From: an uncultured Pelagibacteraceae bacterium
Lineage (GTDB): Bacteria > Pseudomonadota > Alphaproteobacteria > Pelagibacterales > Pelagibacteraceae
Reading direction: 5' to 3'
Length of the DNA: 43,013 bases
Assembly (NCBI GenBank): GCA_902604695.1
Contig: CACKZT010000008.1
Coordinates: forward strand, 1-43,013
Every line of letters begins with the position of its first letter. The first letter of the stretch is position 1. Shown in pieces: positions 19,302-28,133 of the stretch. The translations under genes were made by a program, and so were the position numbers. The notes below the pieces were generated by a model. The model worked only from the letters and a program-made list of their open reading frames with translations, was not told the origin of the DNA and searched no databases.

Positions 19302-20207
19302 TTATTTTACTCTTTTTATATCTTTTTTAATTTGATTTTTTAGTTCTCTTATATCTTTAAATTTTTTTTCTGGTCTAATAAATTTTACAAAACTTACCTT
19401 TAAATTCTTATTATAAAGATTTTCTTTTAAACCAAATATATTTACCTCTAATAACAAAATTTTTCCATTAAATGTAGGCCTATATCCAACGTTAGCTATA
19501 CCCTTTTTTTTAATATTGTTAACTAAAACTGTTACAGAATAAACTCCTAATTTTGGTACCACATACCCTGCAAGCTTAATGTTGCAAGTTCGGAATCCAA
19601 TTTTTCTTCCTCTTTTATTTCCTTTGATTACTTTTCCTTCGATAGTCCAATTTCTTCCTAATAAACTATTAACTTTTGAAATATTTCCTTTAGAAATTTC
19701 TGATCTAATAATTGAAGAAGATAATACTTTAGATTTTCTTTTTAAAGGTTTAGAAATAATAGTTTTATAGTTATAAAACTTACCGTTTCTTTCCAAATTA
19801 TAAATATTTCCTTGTCTATTTTTACCGAATCTAAAATTTTTACTAATAAATATAAATTTACAATTCAATTTTTTATATAGAATTTCTCTTATAAATTTTA
19901 TGTAACTTAAATTTGAAAATTTTTTATCAAATTTAATTATATTTAAGAAATCAACTTTTAATTTTTGAAATTCACTAATTTTTTGATTTAAATTATTTAT
20001 TCTATGATGTTTAATTTTTTTATTAAAAAACATTACCGGAACTGGTTCAAAAGTTACGATTCCAAATGGTAACTTATTTTTTTTTGCTTTTTCTTTGGCT
20101 TCTTTTAAAACTTTTTTATGTCCTTTGTGTAGACCATCAAAATTTCCTATCGCAACAACTGATCTTTTAAAATTTTTTTTAATTTTATTGTTTTTTATTA
20201 TTTTCAT
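19302..20207 (-). CDS. ribF: Bifunctional riboflavin kinase / FAD synthetase
   Basis: Makes FMN and then FAD from riboflavin. The 301 residues carry an N-terminal nucleotidyl-transferase domain with VAIGNFDGLHKGHKK and FRFGKNRQGN. After it comes SSSIIRSEISKG. The C-terminal riboflavin kinase barrel (about 185-300) contains IEGKVIKGNKRGRKIGFRTCN, KLGVYSVTV, GIANVGYRPTF and LLLEVNIF. The sequence is very Lys/Asn-rich, in line with the base composition. It follows the HAD gene after one base and precedes ileS. Confidence 0.95.
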   Translation of the reverse strand: MKIIKNNKIKKNFKRSVVAIGNFDGLHKGHKKVLKEAKEKAKKNKLPFGIVTFEPVPVMFFNKKIKHHRINNLNQKISEFQKLKVDFLNIIKFDKKFSNLSYIKFIREILYKKLNCKFIFISKNFRFGKNRQGNIYNLERNGKFYNYKTIISKPLKRKSKVLSSSIIRSEISKGNISKVNSLLGRNWTIEGKVIKGNKRGRKIGFRTCNIKLAGYVVPKLGVYSVTVLVNNIKKKGIANVGYRPTFNGKILLLEVNIFGLKENLYNKNLKVSFVKFIRPEKKFKDIRELKNQIKKDIKRVK

Positions 20208-20208
20208 T

Positions 20209-21015
20209 TTACCAGCAAAGTTTCTTCTGGAAATATTTAGAATGAACTTTATATTTATGCATTAATTCATCTAATTTATTTTCGTCCGTATATTCTGCCC
20301 TATGAACTCCATCTAGTATAAATAGTGAGTCTGCGTTTATGTTATTAGCTCCTTTAATATCTGTATTTAAATTATCTCCAATAATAAAATTTTTTTCTTC
20401 TTTTTTTAAACATAAACTATAAATTTCAGAATGCGGTTTTCCGAAATATACTACTTGTCCACCCATTGATTTAAATACTTCTGCTACTGACCCAGCACAA
20501 TATTCTTTTATATCTCCTTTATAAACAGTTAGATCTGGATTTGTACAAATTAATTTTTTTTTCTCATTACCTTTTAATAATTCTTTGTAGAATTTTAAAT
20601 CATCTTTTTTATTGTCAAATAATCCAGTACACAAAATAAAATTTGATTTTTCTAAAGTAGTAACATTTTTTTCTAATCCACTAAAGAGTGGTTTATCTCT
20701 CTCAGGCCCAAGGTGAAAAAAATTTTCTCCAAATTTTTTTTCTTTTAGAGAATTTACAGCTGCTTCTCCTGAGGTTAAAACGTATTGTAAATATTCTTCT
20801 TTCATTTTAAGTTTTTTTAAGAATTTGATTACACTAGCGTTAGGTCTTGGAGCATTAGATAAAAATGTTATTCTTTTATTGTGGATTAATAGATTTTCTA
20901 CAACCTCTAACGCTTCAGGATTAAGTGTAAAACCATCGTGCATAACTCCCCATAAATCGATTATGAAAGAATCATATTCTTTAAAGATTTCTGATAAGTG
21001 TTCTAATTTTTTCAA
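20209..21015 (-). CDS. HAD-IIA family hydrolase (TIGR01459-like)
   Basis: Sugar-phosphatase/NagD-type HAD protein of 268 residues. Motif I is IIDLWGVMHDG, where the usual second Asp position is kept. Motif II is ITFLSNAPRP; the cap spans roughly 70-180. Motif III/IV is GKPHSEIYSLCLKK then FIIGDNLNTDIKGANN. This matches the TIGR01459 subgroup, often found near ribF in alphaproteobacteria. The substrate is unknown. There is no ATG near the conserved N-terminus, so the start is TTG 21015, preceded by an AAGGA about ten bases upstream and by an in-frame stop at 21040-21042. It heads the minus-strand operon, divergent from groES. Confidence 0.87.
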   Translation of the reverse strand: MKKLEHLSEIFKEYDSFIIDLWGVMHDGFTLNPEALEVVENLLIHNKRITFLSNAPRPNASVIKFLKKLKMKEEYLQYVLTSGEAAVNSLKEKKFGENFFHLGPERDKPLFSGLEKNVTTLEKSNFILCTGLFDNKKDDLKFYKELLKGNEKKKLICTNPDLTVYKGDIKEYCAGSVAEVFKSMGGQVVYFGKPHSEIYSLCLKKEEKNFIIGDNLNTDIKGANNINADSLFILDGVHRAEYTDENKLDELMHKYKVHSKYFQKKLCW

Positions 21016-21107
21016 TTTATTAGATTCCTTTTTAGACCTTTATAGGAAAGTTAATAAAATATAGCAATATAAGCCTTTTTTGGATAATAAAAACTGGGTT
21101 AAGTGCA

Positions 21108-21135
21108 CTTGAAATTTTAACAAAACTCACCATAT
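21108..21135 (+). promoter_or_regulatory. Sigma-32 (RpoH)-type heat-shock promoter for groESL
   Basis: CTTGAAA at 21108-21114 and CACCATAT at 21128-21135 are separated by 13 bases. This closely matches the RpoH promoter pattern CTTGAAA, 11-16 bases, CCYYATnT. It sits 34 bases before the groES ATG. No CIRCE inverted repeat is seen in the 153-base divergent region, so control by HrcA at this site is not supported. Confidence 0.75.
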
Positions 21136-21168
21136 CAAGCATACATATAAATTACAGGAGCAAAAAAT

Positions 21169-21465
21169 ATGAAATTTAGACCTCTACATGATCGTGTACT
21201 TATTAAAGTGCTTGAAAGCGAAGAAAAAACAGCTGGTGGAATAATTATTCCTGATACAGCTAAGGAAAAACCTCAAGAGGGTGAAGTTGTTGCGGTAGGA
21301 CCGGGGGCAAAATCAGAAGATGGTAAAATATCTCCAATGGACGTAAAAATTGGTGATATTGTACTTTTTGGAAAATGGTCTGGTACTGAAGTAAAAATAG
21401 ACGGAAAAGAATATAGTATCATGAAAGAGTCTGACATCATGGGGATATCAAAAGGTAAAAAATAA
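21169..21465 (+). CDS. groES: Co-chaperonin GroES
   Basis: Ten-kDa lid of the GroEL folding chamber. The 98 residues contain [19 protein letters not shown], the mobile loop [15 protein letters not shown] that contacts Gro[12 protein letters not shown] and the C-terminal [17 protein letters not shown] at 21156-21160 is eight bases before the ATG. It is in an operon with groEL 21 bases downstream, driven by the RpoH-type promoter upstream. Confidence 0.99.
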   Translation: MKFRPLHDRVLIKVLESEEKTAGGIIIPDTAKEKPQEGEVVAVGPGAKSEDGKISPMDVKIGDIVLFGKWSGTEVKIDGKEYSIMKESDIMGISKGKK

Positions 21466-21474
21466 CTGAATTAA

Positions 21475-23154
<1,680 letters not shown>

Positions 23155-23175
23155 TCCCACTCTTAAACAGTTTAG

Positions 23176-23209
23176 AAAAACCCCAGCATAAAACCTGGGG
23201 TTTTTTTTT
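23176..23209 (+). terminator. Rho-independent terminator of groESL
   Basis: The stem CCCCAG (23181-23186) pairs with CTGGGG (23195-23200) around an eight-base loop. It is preceded by A5 and followed by a run of nine T. This is the clearest intrinsic terminator in the window and lies 21 bases after the groEL stop. It insulates the metal transporter gene that follows. Confidence 0.93.
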
Positions 23210-23216
23210 GCCAAAC

Positions 23217-23260
23217 TTGCAAAGTACCAGTTTTTTAGTTTATAATAATTATAAACTAAA
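23217..23260 (+). promoter_or_regulatory. Promoter with overlapping palindromic operator, metal transporter gene
   Basis: A -35-like TTGCAA (23217-23222) and a perfect -10 TATAAT (23241-23246) are spaced by 18 bases. A perfect inverted repeat with 12-base arms, TTTAGTTTATAA (23234-23245) and TTATAAACTAAA (23249-23260), is centred on the -10 and ends two bases before the ATG. Binding there would block both RNA polymerase and the start codon. The regulator is unknown; a Fur/Mur- or MntR-type metal sensor is a guess from the gene it controls. Confidence 0.55.
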
Positions 23261-23262
23261 TT

Positions 23263-24426
23263 ATGAATGCTTTTATTGCAGCTGTTATAGAAAAAAAAAC
23301 TATTCTCATAGCTAACGAAGGTAGGCTTTTAAAAAAAAGCTTTCTTGGTTTTGCTGTTTTAATGATGGCATTCCAAGTTAATGATTTTGGTGATTTGGTT
23401 CGCCAAACTTTGGTTGATGCGTACCTTCAAGTTTCAGTATTTGTAGGGTTTACACTTTTCATATTTATTGGGATGGATGCACTAACAAGATTTAATATAT
23501 CTTTTATCCTTGATAAAACAAAAAAATTTCATGTAATAATGGCATCCTTATTAGGTGCCCTTCCAGGATGTGGTGGAGCAATTGTTGTAGTTACTCAATA
23601 CATTCAAGGAAAAATTAGTTTTGGATCACTAGTTGCTGTTCTTACTGCTACAATGGGTGATGCTGCTTTTTTATTGTTAGCCACTGAACCTTTAACTGGG
23701 TTTTTTATATTTGGTTTAGCTGCTTCTGCTGGGGCTTTGACTGGTTATGTTGTTGATAAATTTCATGGCACTAATTATTTACAAAGTAGTTCAAAAATAA
23801 AAATAGAATTCGAAAAATTAAAAAAAACATTTGTATCAAAATTTAATATTTTTTGGGTGTTAATTTTTTTACCTGGTTTTATAGTTGGCTTTTTAATGGC
23901 TTTTCAAATAAATGTAGATCAAATTTTAAATATACCCAATGGCTACAGCTTAGTAACCTCCCTTGGTCTGGCTGGAGCAATTATATCTATTTTTATGTGG
24001 TCACTAAACCCTTTAAGTGATTTTCAATGTTCAACGGATAGAACTCGATCTCTTTTACCAAGAGTTGTTGATACAACTAATTTTGTGACGACTTGGGTAA
24101 TATGTGCTTTTTTAATATTTGAAATTTTTATGTATTTCACTTCTTTTGATTTAAAAACACTTTTTAATATTTGGACACCATTTATACCTCTACTAGCAAT
24201 ACTATTAGGTTTTTTACCAGGATGTGGTCCGCAAATTATCGTTACTTCTTTTTATTTAAATGGCTCTATCCCTTTATCTGCAGAAATTGGTAATGCTATT
24301 TCTAATGATGGAGATGCTTTGTTTCCTGCAATTGCATTGACTCCTAAAGCAGCGATAATAGCGACTCTTTATAGTGCGATCCCAGCATTTATTTTTGCTT
24401 ACGGATACATGTTTTTGTTTGAATAA
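23263..24426 (+). CDS. Putative manganese/heavy-metal transporter (PF11449 family)
   Basis: Membrane protein of 387 residues with about ten hydrophobic helices, matching the family annotated as putative manganese transporter or 10-TM metal exporter (ArsP_2, PF11449). Two halves carry related motifs: GALPGCGGAIVVVTQYIQG with TATMGDAAFLLLA (about residues 100-150), and GFLPGCGPQIIVTSFYLNG with SNDGDALFPAIALTP (about 318-365). This suggests an internal repeat with paired Pro-Gly-Cys-Gly and Gly-Asp elements in the transport path. Metal and direction are not shown by the sequence. The gene has its own promoter and palindrome and no Shine-Dalgarno. It is monocistronic, between the groESL terminator and convergent hisG. 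Confidence 0.8.
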   Translation: MNAFIAAVIEKKTILIANEGRLLKKSFLGFAVLMMAFQVNDFGDLVRQTLVDAYLQVSVFVGFTLFIFIGMDALTRFNISFILDKTKKFHVIMASLLGALPGCGGAIVVVTQYIQGKISFGSLVAVLTATMGDAAFLLLATEPLTGFFIFGLAASAGALTGYVVDKFHGTNYLQSSSKIKIEFEKLKKTFVSKFNIFWVLIFLPGFIVGFLMAFQINVDQILNIPNGYSLVTSLGLAGAIISIFMWSLNPLSDFQCSTDRTRSLLPRVVDTTNFVTTWVICAFLIFEIFMYFTSFDLKTLFNIWTPFIPLLAILLGFLPGCGPQIIVTSFYLNGSIPLSAEIGNAISNDGDALFPAIALTPKAAIIATLYSAIPAFIFAYGYMFLFE

Positions 24427-24439
24427 AATTGTTTTTATT

Positions 24440-25108
24440 TTAAAATTTGAGAGACTGAATTTTATTTCTACTTTTTTTTGAAGTTAAAAGGCATGCTTGT
24501 GATCTTAAAATTAACCCGTCTTTGAGTACTCTTAAATTATTATCGACTAAAGTTTTACCAGTTGAAGTAATATCTGAAATAATTTCAGATGATCCAATAA
24601 AAGGATAAGTCTCTGTAGCACCTAAGCTAGATATCAGTTTGTATTGAGTAACTCCTTTTGATATTAGAAAGTCATTAGTTAAATTTGGATATTTGGTTGC
24701 TACTCTTAATCTAGAATTTCTTTTAAATCTGATATCAAAAGCCACCTCCTCTAAATCAGCGATTGTTTGTACATCTATCCAATCATCTGGAACTGCGATC
24801 ACTAAATTTGCACTCCCAAAATTAAGTTTTTGTTTAATGTTTATTTTGTCTTTTAAACTCTTTTTAGACTCATTCAAAAGATCCAAACCCGATATGCCAA
24901 TGTCTAATGTTCCGTCTCCTAATCTTTGAATAATTTCTTTAGCATGTAAATATATTATTTTTATATTTTTTCTGTCTTTAACAGTTGCAAAATAATTTCT
25001 TTCTTTGTCACTTTGTAAAATTGTAAAACCTTTATTGTCAAGAAAAGTTACCGATTTTTCTTTTAATCTTCCTTTGCTTGGTAATCCTATTGTAATTAAA
25101 TTTTTCAT
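24440..25108 (-). CDS. hisG: ATP phosphoribosyltransferase catalytic subunit (short form)
   Basis: First enzyme of histidine synthesis, condensing ATP and PRPP. At 222 residues it is the short HisG that lacks the regulatory C-terminal domain and needs HisZ. Visible: LITIGLPSKGRLKEKSV, the GDGTLDIGISGLDLL block, FGSANLVIAVPDDW, RVATKYPNLTNDFL and the PRPP-type SSLGATETYPFIG region. hisZ is one base upstream on the same strand, giving a hisS-hisZ-hisG operon in which both subunits of the HisGZ complex are made together. Confidence 0.95.
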   Translation of the reverse strand: MKNLITIGLPSKGRLKEKSVTFLDNKGFTILQSDKERNYFATVKDRKNIKIIYLHAKEIIQRLGDGTLDIGISGLDLLNESKKSLKDKINIKQKLNFGSANLVIAVPDDWIDVQTIADLEEVAFDIRFKRNSRLRVATKYPNLTNDFLISKGVTQYKLISSLGATETYPFIGSSEIISDITSTGKTLVDNNLRVLKDGLILRSQACLLTSKKSRNKIQSLKF

Positions 25109-25109
25109 A

Positions 25110-26150
25110 TTAAAAAATATTGTTTAAATTAATTGCCGCTCCAACTGCTGGTATATTTTTCTTTGCTCCTAGACTTTTAAGTAGATCATCATATCGTCCA
25201 CCTCTTGCGATCTCTTTCTTTCCTGAAAATATTTCAAATACAATACCAGTGTAATATTCGATATCTCTTCCGAAGTTTGTTATAAAATTCACTTCTTGTT
25301 TTAATTTCTTTAAGTTTTGAATTGATTTAATTTCTTTAAAAATATTACTTTTAAGATTATTTTTTTTTATAAAATTTAATAATTTTTCGTCTAATTTAGA
25401 TAACTTACAGTTGATTTTTAAAAATGATCTAATAATTTTAGCAATTCGTTTTCCATCACTGAATGATCTTGGATCTTTTATCTTTTTATCAAATCTATTT
25501 AAAATTTCAGAAATAGAACGTCCGGCTATATTTTTGTCTGATTCCATTTTTTTCATCTCATAAAATCTTTTTTTATCTACATCAAAAGTAACAGAGTCTA
25601 TATCTGAATTTTTTTCTAATCTTTTTAATAATTCCTCAAAATATTTTGGGCGCCAAAAGTGTCTTATTAGTCTTAATTTCCATCTCTCCGGCATATCAAG
25701 AGAGTTAATCAATCTTTTAAATAAACTAATATCTCCAATCTTAACTTGAATTTTTTTTCTTCTTATTTTTTCAGCAGAGTCTAAAATAGTTTTAATTACC
25801 TTGAAATCATCTTTCGATTGATTTTTTGATCCTAATATTTCTATACCTAGTTGATCGTTGAATAAATCAGAGCTTTTATTATTATTTCGCCTAAAAGCTT
25901 TTCCCGAGTAATAAATTTTAGATTTTGATTTTTTTTCAATATACTTTATACAAGAAGCCACAGTAAGATCAGGTCTAAGACACATTATTTTCCCATCTTC
26001 ATTTTCAAAGGTAACCATTGTTCTTTTAAAATTTTCACCAGATCTTTGGATAATATATTCAGAATCTAAAATGACGTCAGGTTCTGACAAAACAAAACCA
26101 TTTTTCTTAAAAATTTTTATAATCTTCTCAGATAATTTTTTTGATTTCAT
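25110..26150 (-). CDS. hisZ: ATP phosphoribosyltransferase regulatory subunit
   Basis: HisRS-like paralogue of 346 residues without tRNA charging activity that activates short HisG and carries histidine feedback control. It keeps class II fold remnants: FVLSEPDVILDSEYIIQRSG, MCLRPDLTVASCIKYI (a motif 2-like region), FNDQLGIEILGS, and the histidine-site FGRDIEYYTGIVFEIF followed by EIARGGRYDDLL. The anticodon-binding domain of HisRS is absent. Its ATG lies 23 bases inside the end of hisS, so the genes overlap out of frame. Pairing with short HisG next door makes the assignment firm. Confidence 0.93.
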   Translation of the reverse strand: MKSKKLSEKIIKIFKKNGFVLSEPDVILDSEYIIQRSGENFKRTMVTFENEDGKIMCLRPDLTVASCIKYIEKKSKSKIYYSGKAFRRNNNKSSDLFNDQLGIEILGSKNQSKDDFKVIKTILDSAEKIRRKKIQVKIGDISLFKRLINSLDMPERWKLRLIRHFWRPKYFEELLKRLEKNSDIDSVTFDVDKKRFYEMKKMESDKNIAGRSISEILNRFDKKIKDPRSFSDGKRIAKIIRSFLKINCKLSKLDEKLLNFIKKNNLKSNIFKEIKSIQNLKKLKQEVNFITNFGRDIEYYTGIVFEIFSGKKEIARGGRYDDLLKSLGAKKNIPAVGAAINLNNIF

Positions 26151-27462
26151 TGACTAACTCTTTAATTTCAACAGATATTTCTTTTCCAGAATTTAAATCT
26201 CTTAAAGTTGGTTTTTTTGATTTAATTTCATCTTCTCCATATAGAATAACTGCAGGAGCTTTAATTTTGTTTGCATATTCCATTTGTTTTTTTAATTTAC
26301 TCTCTCCAGGAAAGATTTCAGTGCTAATATCAGCCTCTCTTAGTATTTTTTGCAAACTTATATATTCCTTCATTAAATTTTTATCAAAAACACAAATAAC
26401 AACAGGTTTGGATTGTTTAATCTTGAATTCTTTTTTTTGCATCAGCGCATAAACCAAACGGTCTAAGCCTATTGATATTCCGGTTGCAGGTGCATCATAA
26501 TTACCGAAATTATTTACTAAGTTATCATATCTTCCACCGCCTCCAATAGAACCATACTGAATAACCTTTCCCTTGTTATTTTTAATGTCGAATTTTAAAT
26601 TAACTTCAAAAATTGGACCTGTGTAATATTCAAGCCCCCTAATGATAGAAGAGTCAAACTCATAATTAGAAAAATCATAATCTTCAAATATTTTAAAAAC
26701 TTCTAAAAGATCTTTGGTACCCGGAGATTTTTTATTTAATTCTTTTTCTATTATTTCTATATTTGATAAACTTAGGTTAGCCCCTTTTGTAAAATCTCCT
26801 GATTTATCTTTTCTGCCTTTTCCAAGTAACTGTTTCACTTCATTCCAACCTAATCGGTCAATTTTATCTAAAGCTCTTAGAGTTATAAGTCTTTGTTCAT
26901 TATTATCTATTTTAATTTTTTTAAAAAGTTCCTCTGTAATTTTTCTTGAAGAAATTTTAATAATATATTCTTCTTTACTCAATCCACATCTTTCAAGTAT
27001 TTCAGATATTAATACACATAGTTCAGCATCTGCTTGTAGACTTTTTGTGCCAACGAAGTCAGCATCGAATTGTAAAAATTCTCTAAACCTTCCAGGACCA
27101 GGTTTCTCATTTCTCCAAACGGTGCCTAGCTGATATCTTTTAAAAGGTTTTGGAATTTCCAAATAATTTTTTGCAACATAACGTGCTAAGGGAGCTGTAA
27201 GATCGTACCTGAGTGACAACCATTTTTTTTCATCTTTAAATGAAAAAACCCCTTGATCAGGTCTATCTTTATCAGGTAAAAATTTTCCAATACTATCTGA
27301 ATACTCGAAGCTTGGAGTTTCGAGATACTGAAAACCATACTTGATCATAACTTCTTTAATATTAGAAATTACAAAATCACGTATTAATAATTCTTTTTCT
27401 TGTCTATCTACAAACCCTAATGGTAGTTCCTTAGAGGGTTTTTCTTTTTTTTCTATTGTCAT
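26128..27462 (-). CDS. hisS: Histidyl-tRNA synthetase
   Basis: Class II synthetase of 444 residues charging tRNA-His. Motif 1 lies in YGFQYLETPSFEYSD, motif 2 is GTVWRNEKPGPGRFREFLQF, and the histidine-binding loops are RGLEYYTGPIFEV and GGGGRYDNLV with GISIGLDRL as motif 3. The C-terminal anticodon-binding domain runs from about 350. The PGPGRFREF type of motif 2 is that of the alphaproteobacterial HisRS that works on tRNA-His lacking G-1. The ATG at 27462 must be the start, because the frame further upstream runs through the tRNA-His gene. Only five A residues separate the tRNA CCA from this ATG, so there is no room for a Shine-Dalgarno. Confidence 0.96.
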   Translation of the reverse strand: MTIEKKEKPSKELPLGFVDRQEKELLIRDFVISNIKEVMIKYGFQYLETPSFEYSDSIGKFLPDKDRPDQGVFSFKDEKKWLSLRYDLTAPLARYVAKNYLEIPKPFKRYQLGTVWRNEKPGPGRFREFLQFDADFVGTKSLQADAELCVLISEILERCGLSKEEYIIKISSRKITEELFKKIKIDNNEQRLITLRALDKIDRLGWNEVKQLLGKGRKDKSGDFTKGANLSLSNIEIIEKELNKKSPGTKDLLEVFKIFEDYDFSNYEFDSSIIRGLEYYTGPIFEVNLKFDIKNNKGKVIQYGSIGGGGRYDNLVNNFGNYDAPATGISIGLDRLVYALMQKKEFKIKQSKPVVICVFDKNLMKEYISLQKILREADISTEIFPGESKLKKQMEYANKIKAPAVILYGEDEIKSKKPTLRDLNSGKEISVEIKELVNEIKKII

Positions 27463-27466
27463 TTTT

Positions 27467-27543
27467 TGGTACAGCAGGGTGGATTCGAACCACCGACCCC
27501 TAGTTCCACAAACTAGTGCTCTAACCAACTGAGCTACTGCTGC
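27467..27543 (-). tRNA. tRNA-His (anticodon GTG), CCA encoded
   Basis: A full cloverleaf is visible. The seven-base acceptor GCAGCAG pairs with CTGCTGT, with G1·U72 at the end. The D arm is GCTC/GAGC, the anticodon arm CTAGT/ACTAG around loop TTGTGGA (anticodon GTG), and the T arm GGTGG/CCACC around TTCGAAT. The discriminator is A73, followed by encoded CCA (27469-27467). The base before G1 is C, so no G-1 is encoded. This A73, G-1-less form is known from a subgroup of Alphaproteobacteria. The gene abuts hisS on the same strand. Confidence 0.97.
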
Positions 27544-27710
27544 GTCCTTTCTATATTTATCTTAATTTTTATTAAATTTATATGTTTTTGATTATAAGCT
27601 AAGCAATAGCCTAGCATGCATTCTGTGAGAATGTGATTTTAGGATGGAAAATTTATTTCGTACAATCATTGATGTATATTTAGGAAATAATTGTGTCTTT
27701 TTCAAGAACT

Positions 27711-27754
27711 ATTAACGGGACAAAAAACTAGCTAAAGCTCAATGTCCCGTTAAT
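27711..27754. repeat. Perfect 12-bp inverted repeat in the cspA-tRNA-His gap
   Basis: Arms ATTAACGGGACA (27711-27722) and TGTCCCGTTAAT (27743-27754) flank a 20-base centre that contains AGCTAAAGCT. It lies 20 bases beyond the cold-shock gene stop. As RNA from the minus strand it would form a strong hairpin, but no T run follows on either strand. It may be a 3' end or processing structure, or a protein site. The rest of the 231-base gap (27544-27774) has no recognisable gene; a TATAAT at 27596-27591 is a possible -10 for the tRNA-hisS unit without a clear -35. Confidence 0.8.
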
Positions 27755-27774
27755 TTGTGATTTTGGAATAAGAT

Positions 27775-27987
27775 TTAAGATGTTTTCTGCAATTTTACTG
27801 CGGAAGGACCTTTTTCTCCATTCTCCACTTCAAACGTTAACTCATCACCTTCGTTTAAGTATTTTAAACCAGCTTCTCTAACTGCTGAAGAATGAACGAA
27901 CACGTCTTTTTCTTTGTCTTCTCTTTCAATGAAACCATAACCTTTAGTACCATTGAACCACTTTACTTTACCTTTTAGTGTACTCAT
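27775..27987 (-). CDS. cspA: Cold-shock domain protein
   Basis: Single cold-shock domain of 70 residues that binds single-stranded RNA and DNA. RNP1 is KGYGFIE and RNP2 is DVFVHSS, both intact with their aromatic residues; [15 protein letters not shown] opens the protein. Such proteins act as RNA chaperones; which Csp paralogue this is (A, C or E) cannot be told. The 146-base leader upstream holds a short palindrome and small start-stop frames, discussed separately. It is monocistronic, downstream of accA on the same strand. Confidence 0.94.
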   Translation of the reverse strand: MSTLKGKVKWFNGTKGYGFIEREDKEKDVFVHSSAVREAGLKYLNEGDELTFEVENGEKGPSAVKLQKTS

Positions 27988-28021
27988 ATTATTTACTTTT
28001 CCTTATTAGTTATTATCTTAA

Positions 28022-28076
28022 GTTAGTAAAATTACTAACCATGCATCCTTTAATATATTTGATTATAAAAAGTCAA
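28022..28076 (-). promoter_or_regulatory. cspA leader: candidate -35 and palindromic 5' UTR hairpin
   Basis: TTGACT (28076-28071) is a good -35 sequence. The best -10-like hexamers (TATATT at 28057-28052 or TATTAA at 28055-28050) give short spacers of 13 and 15, so the promoter is tentative. Downstream is a perfect palindrome, GTTAGTAA and TTACTAAC around a two-base centre (28022-28039), 34 bases before the ATG. It could fold in the leader RNA. Long structured leaders are typical of cold-shock genes. Confidence 0.35.
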
Positions 28077-28133
28077 GGAGTGTTTAATAAAAAATTAAGA
28101 AAATCGATTATTATTGTTTAAATACAACAAATA

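Noticed and set aside
21016-21168. CIRCE element upstream of groES
   Set aside because: No TTAGCACTC or GAGTGCTAA half-site is present; only a sigma-32-type promoter fits.
27463-27528. A longer hisS beginning upstream with 22 extra codons
   Set aside because: Those codons are the 3' part of the tRNA-His gene; the ATG at 27462 gives the standard HisRS N-terminus.
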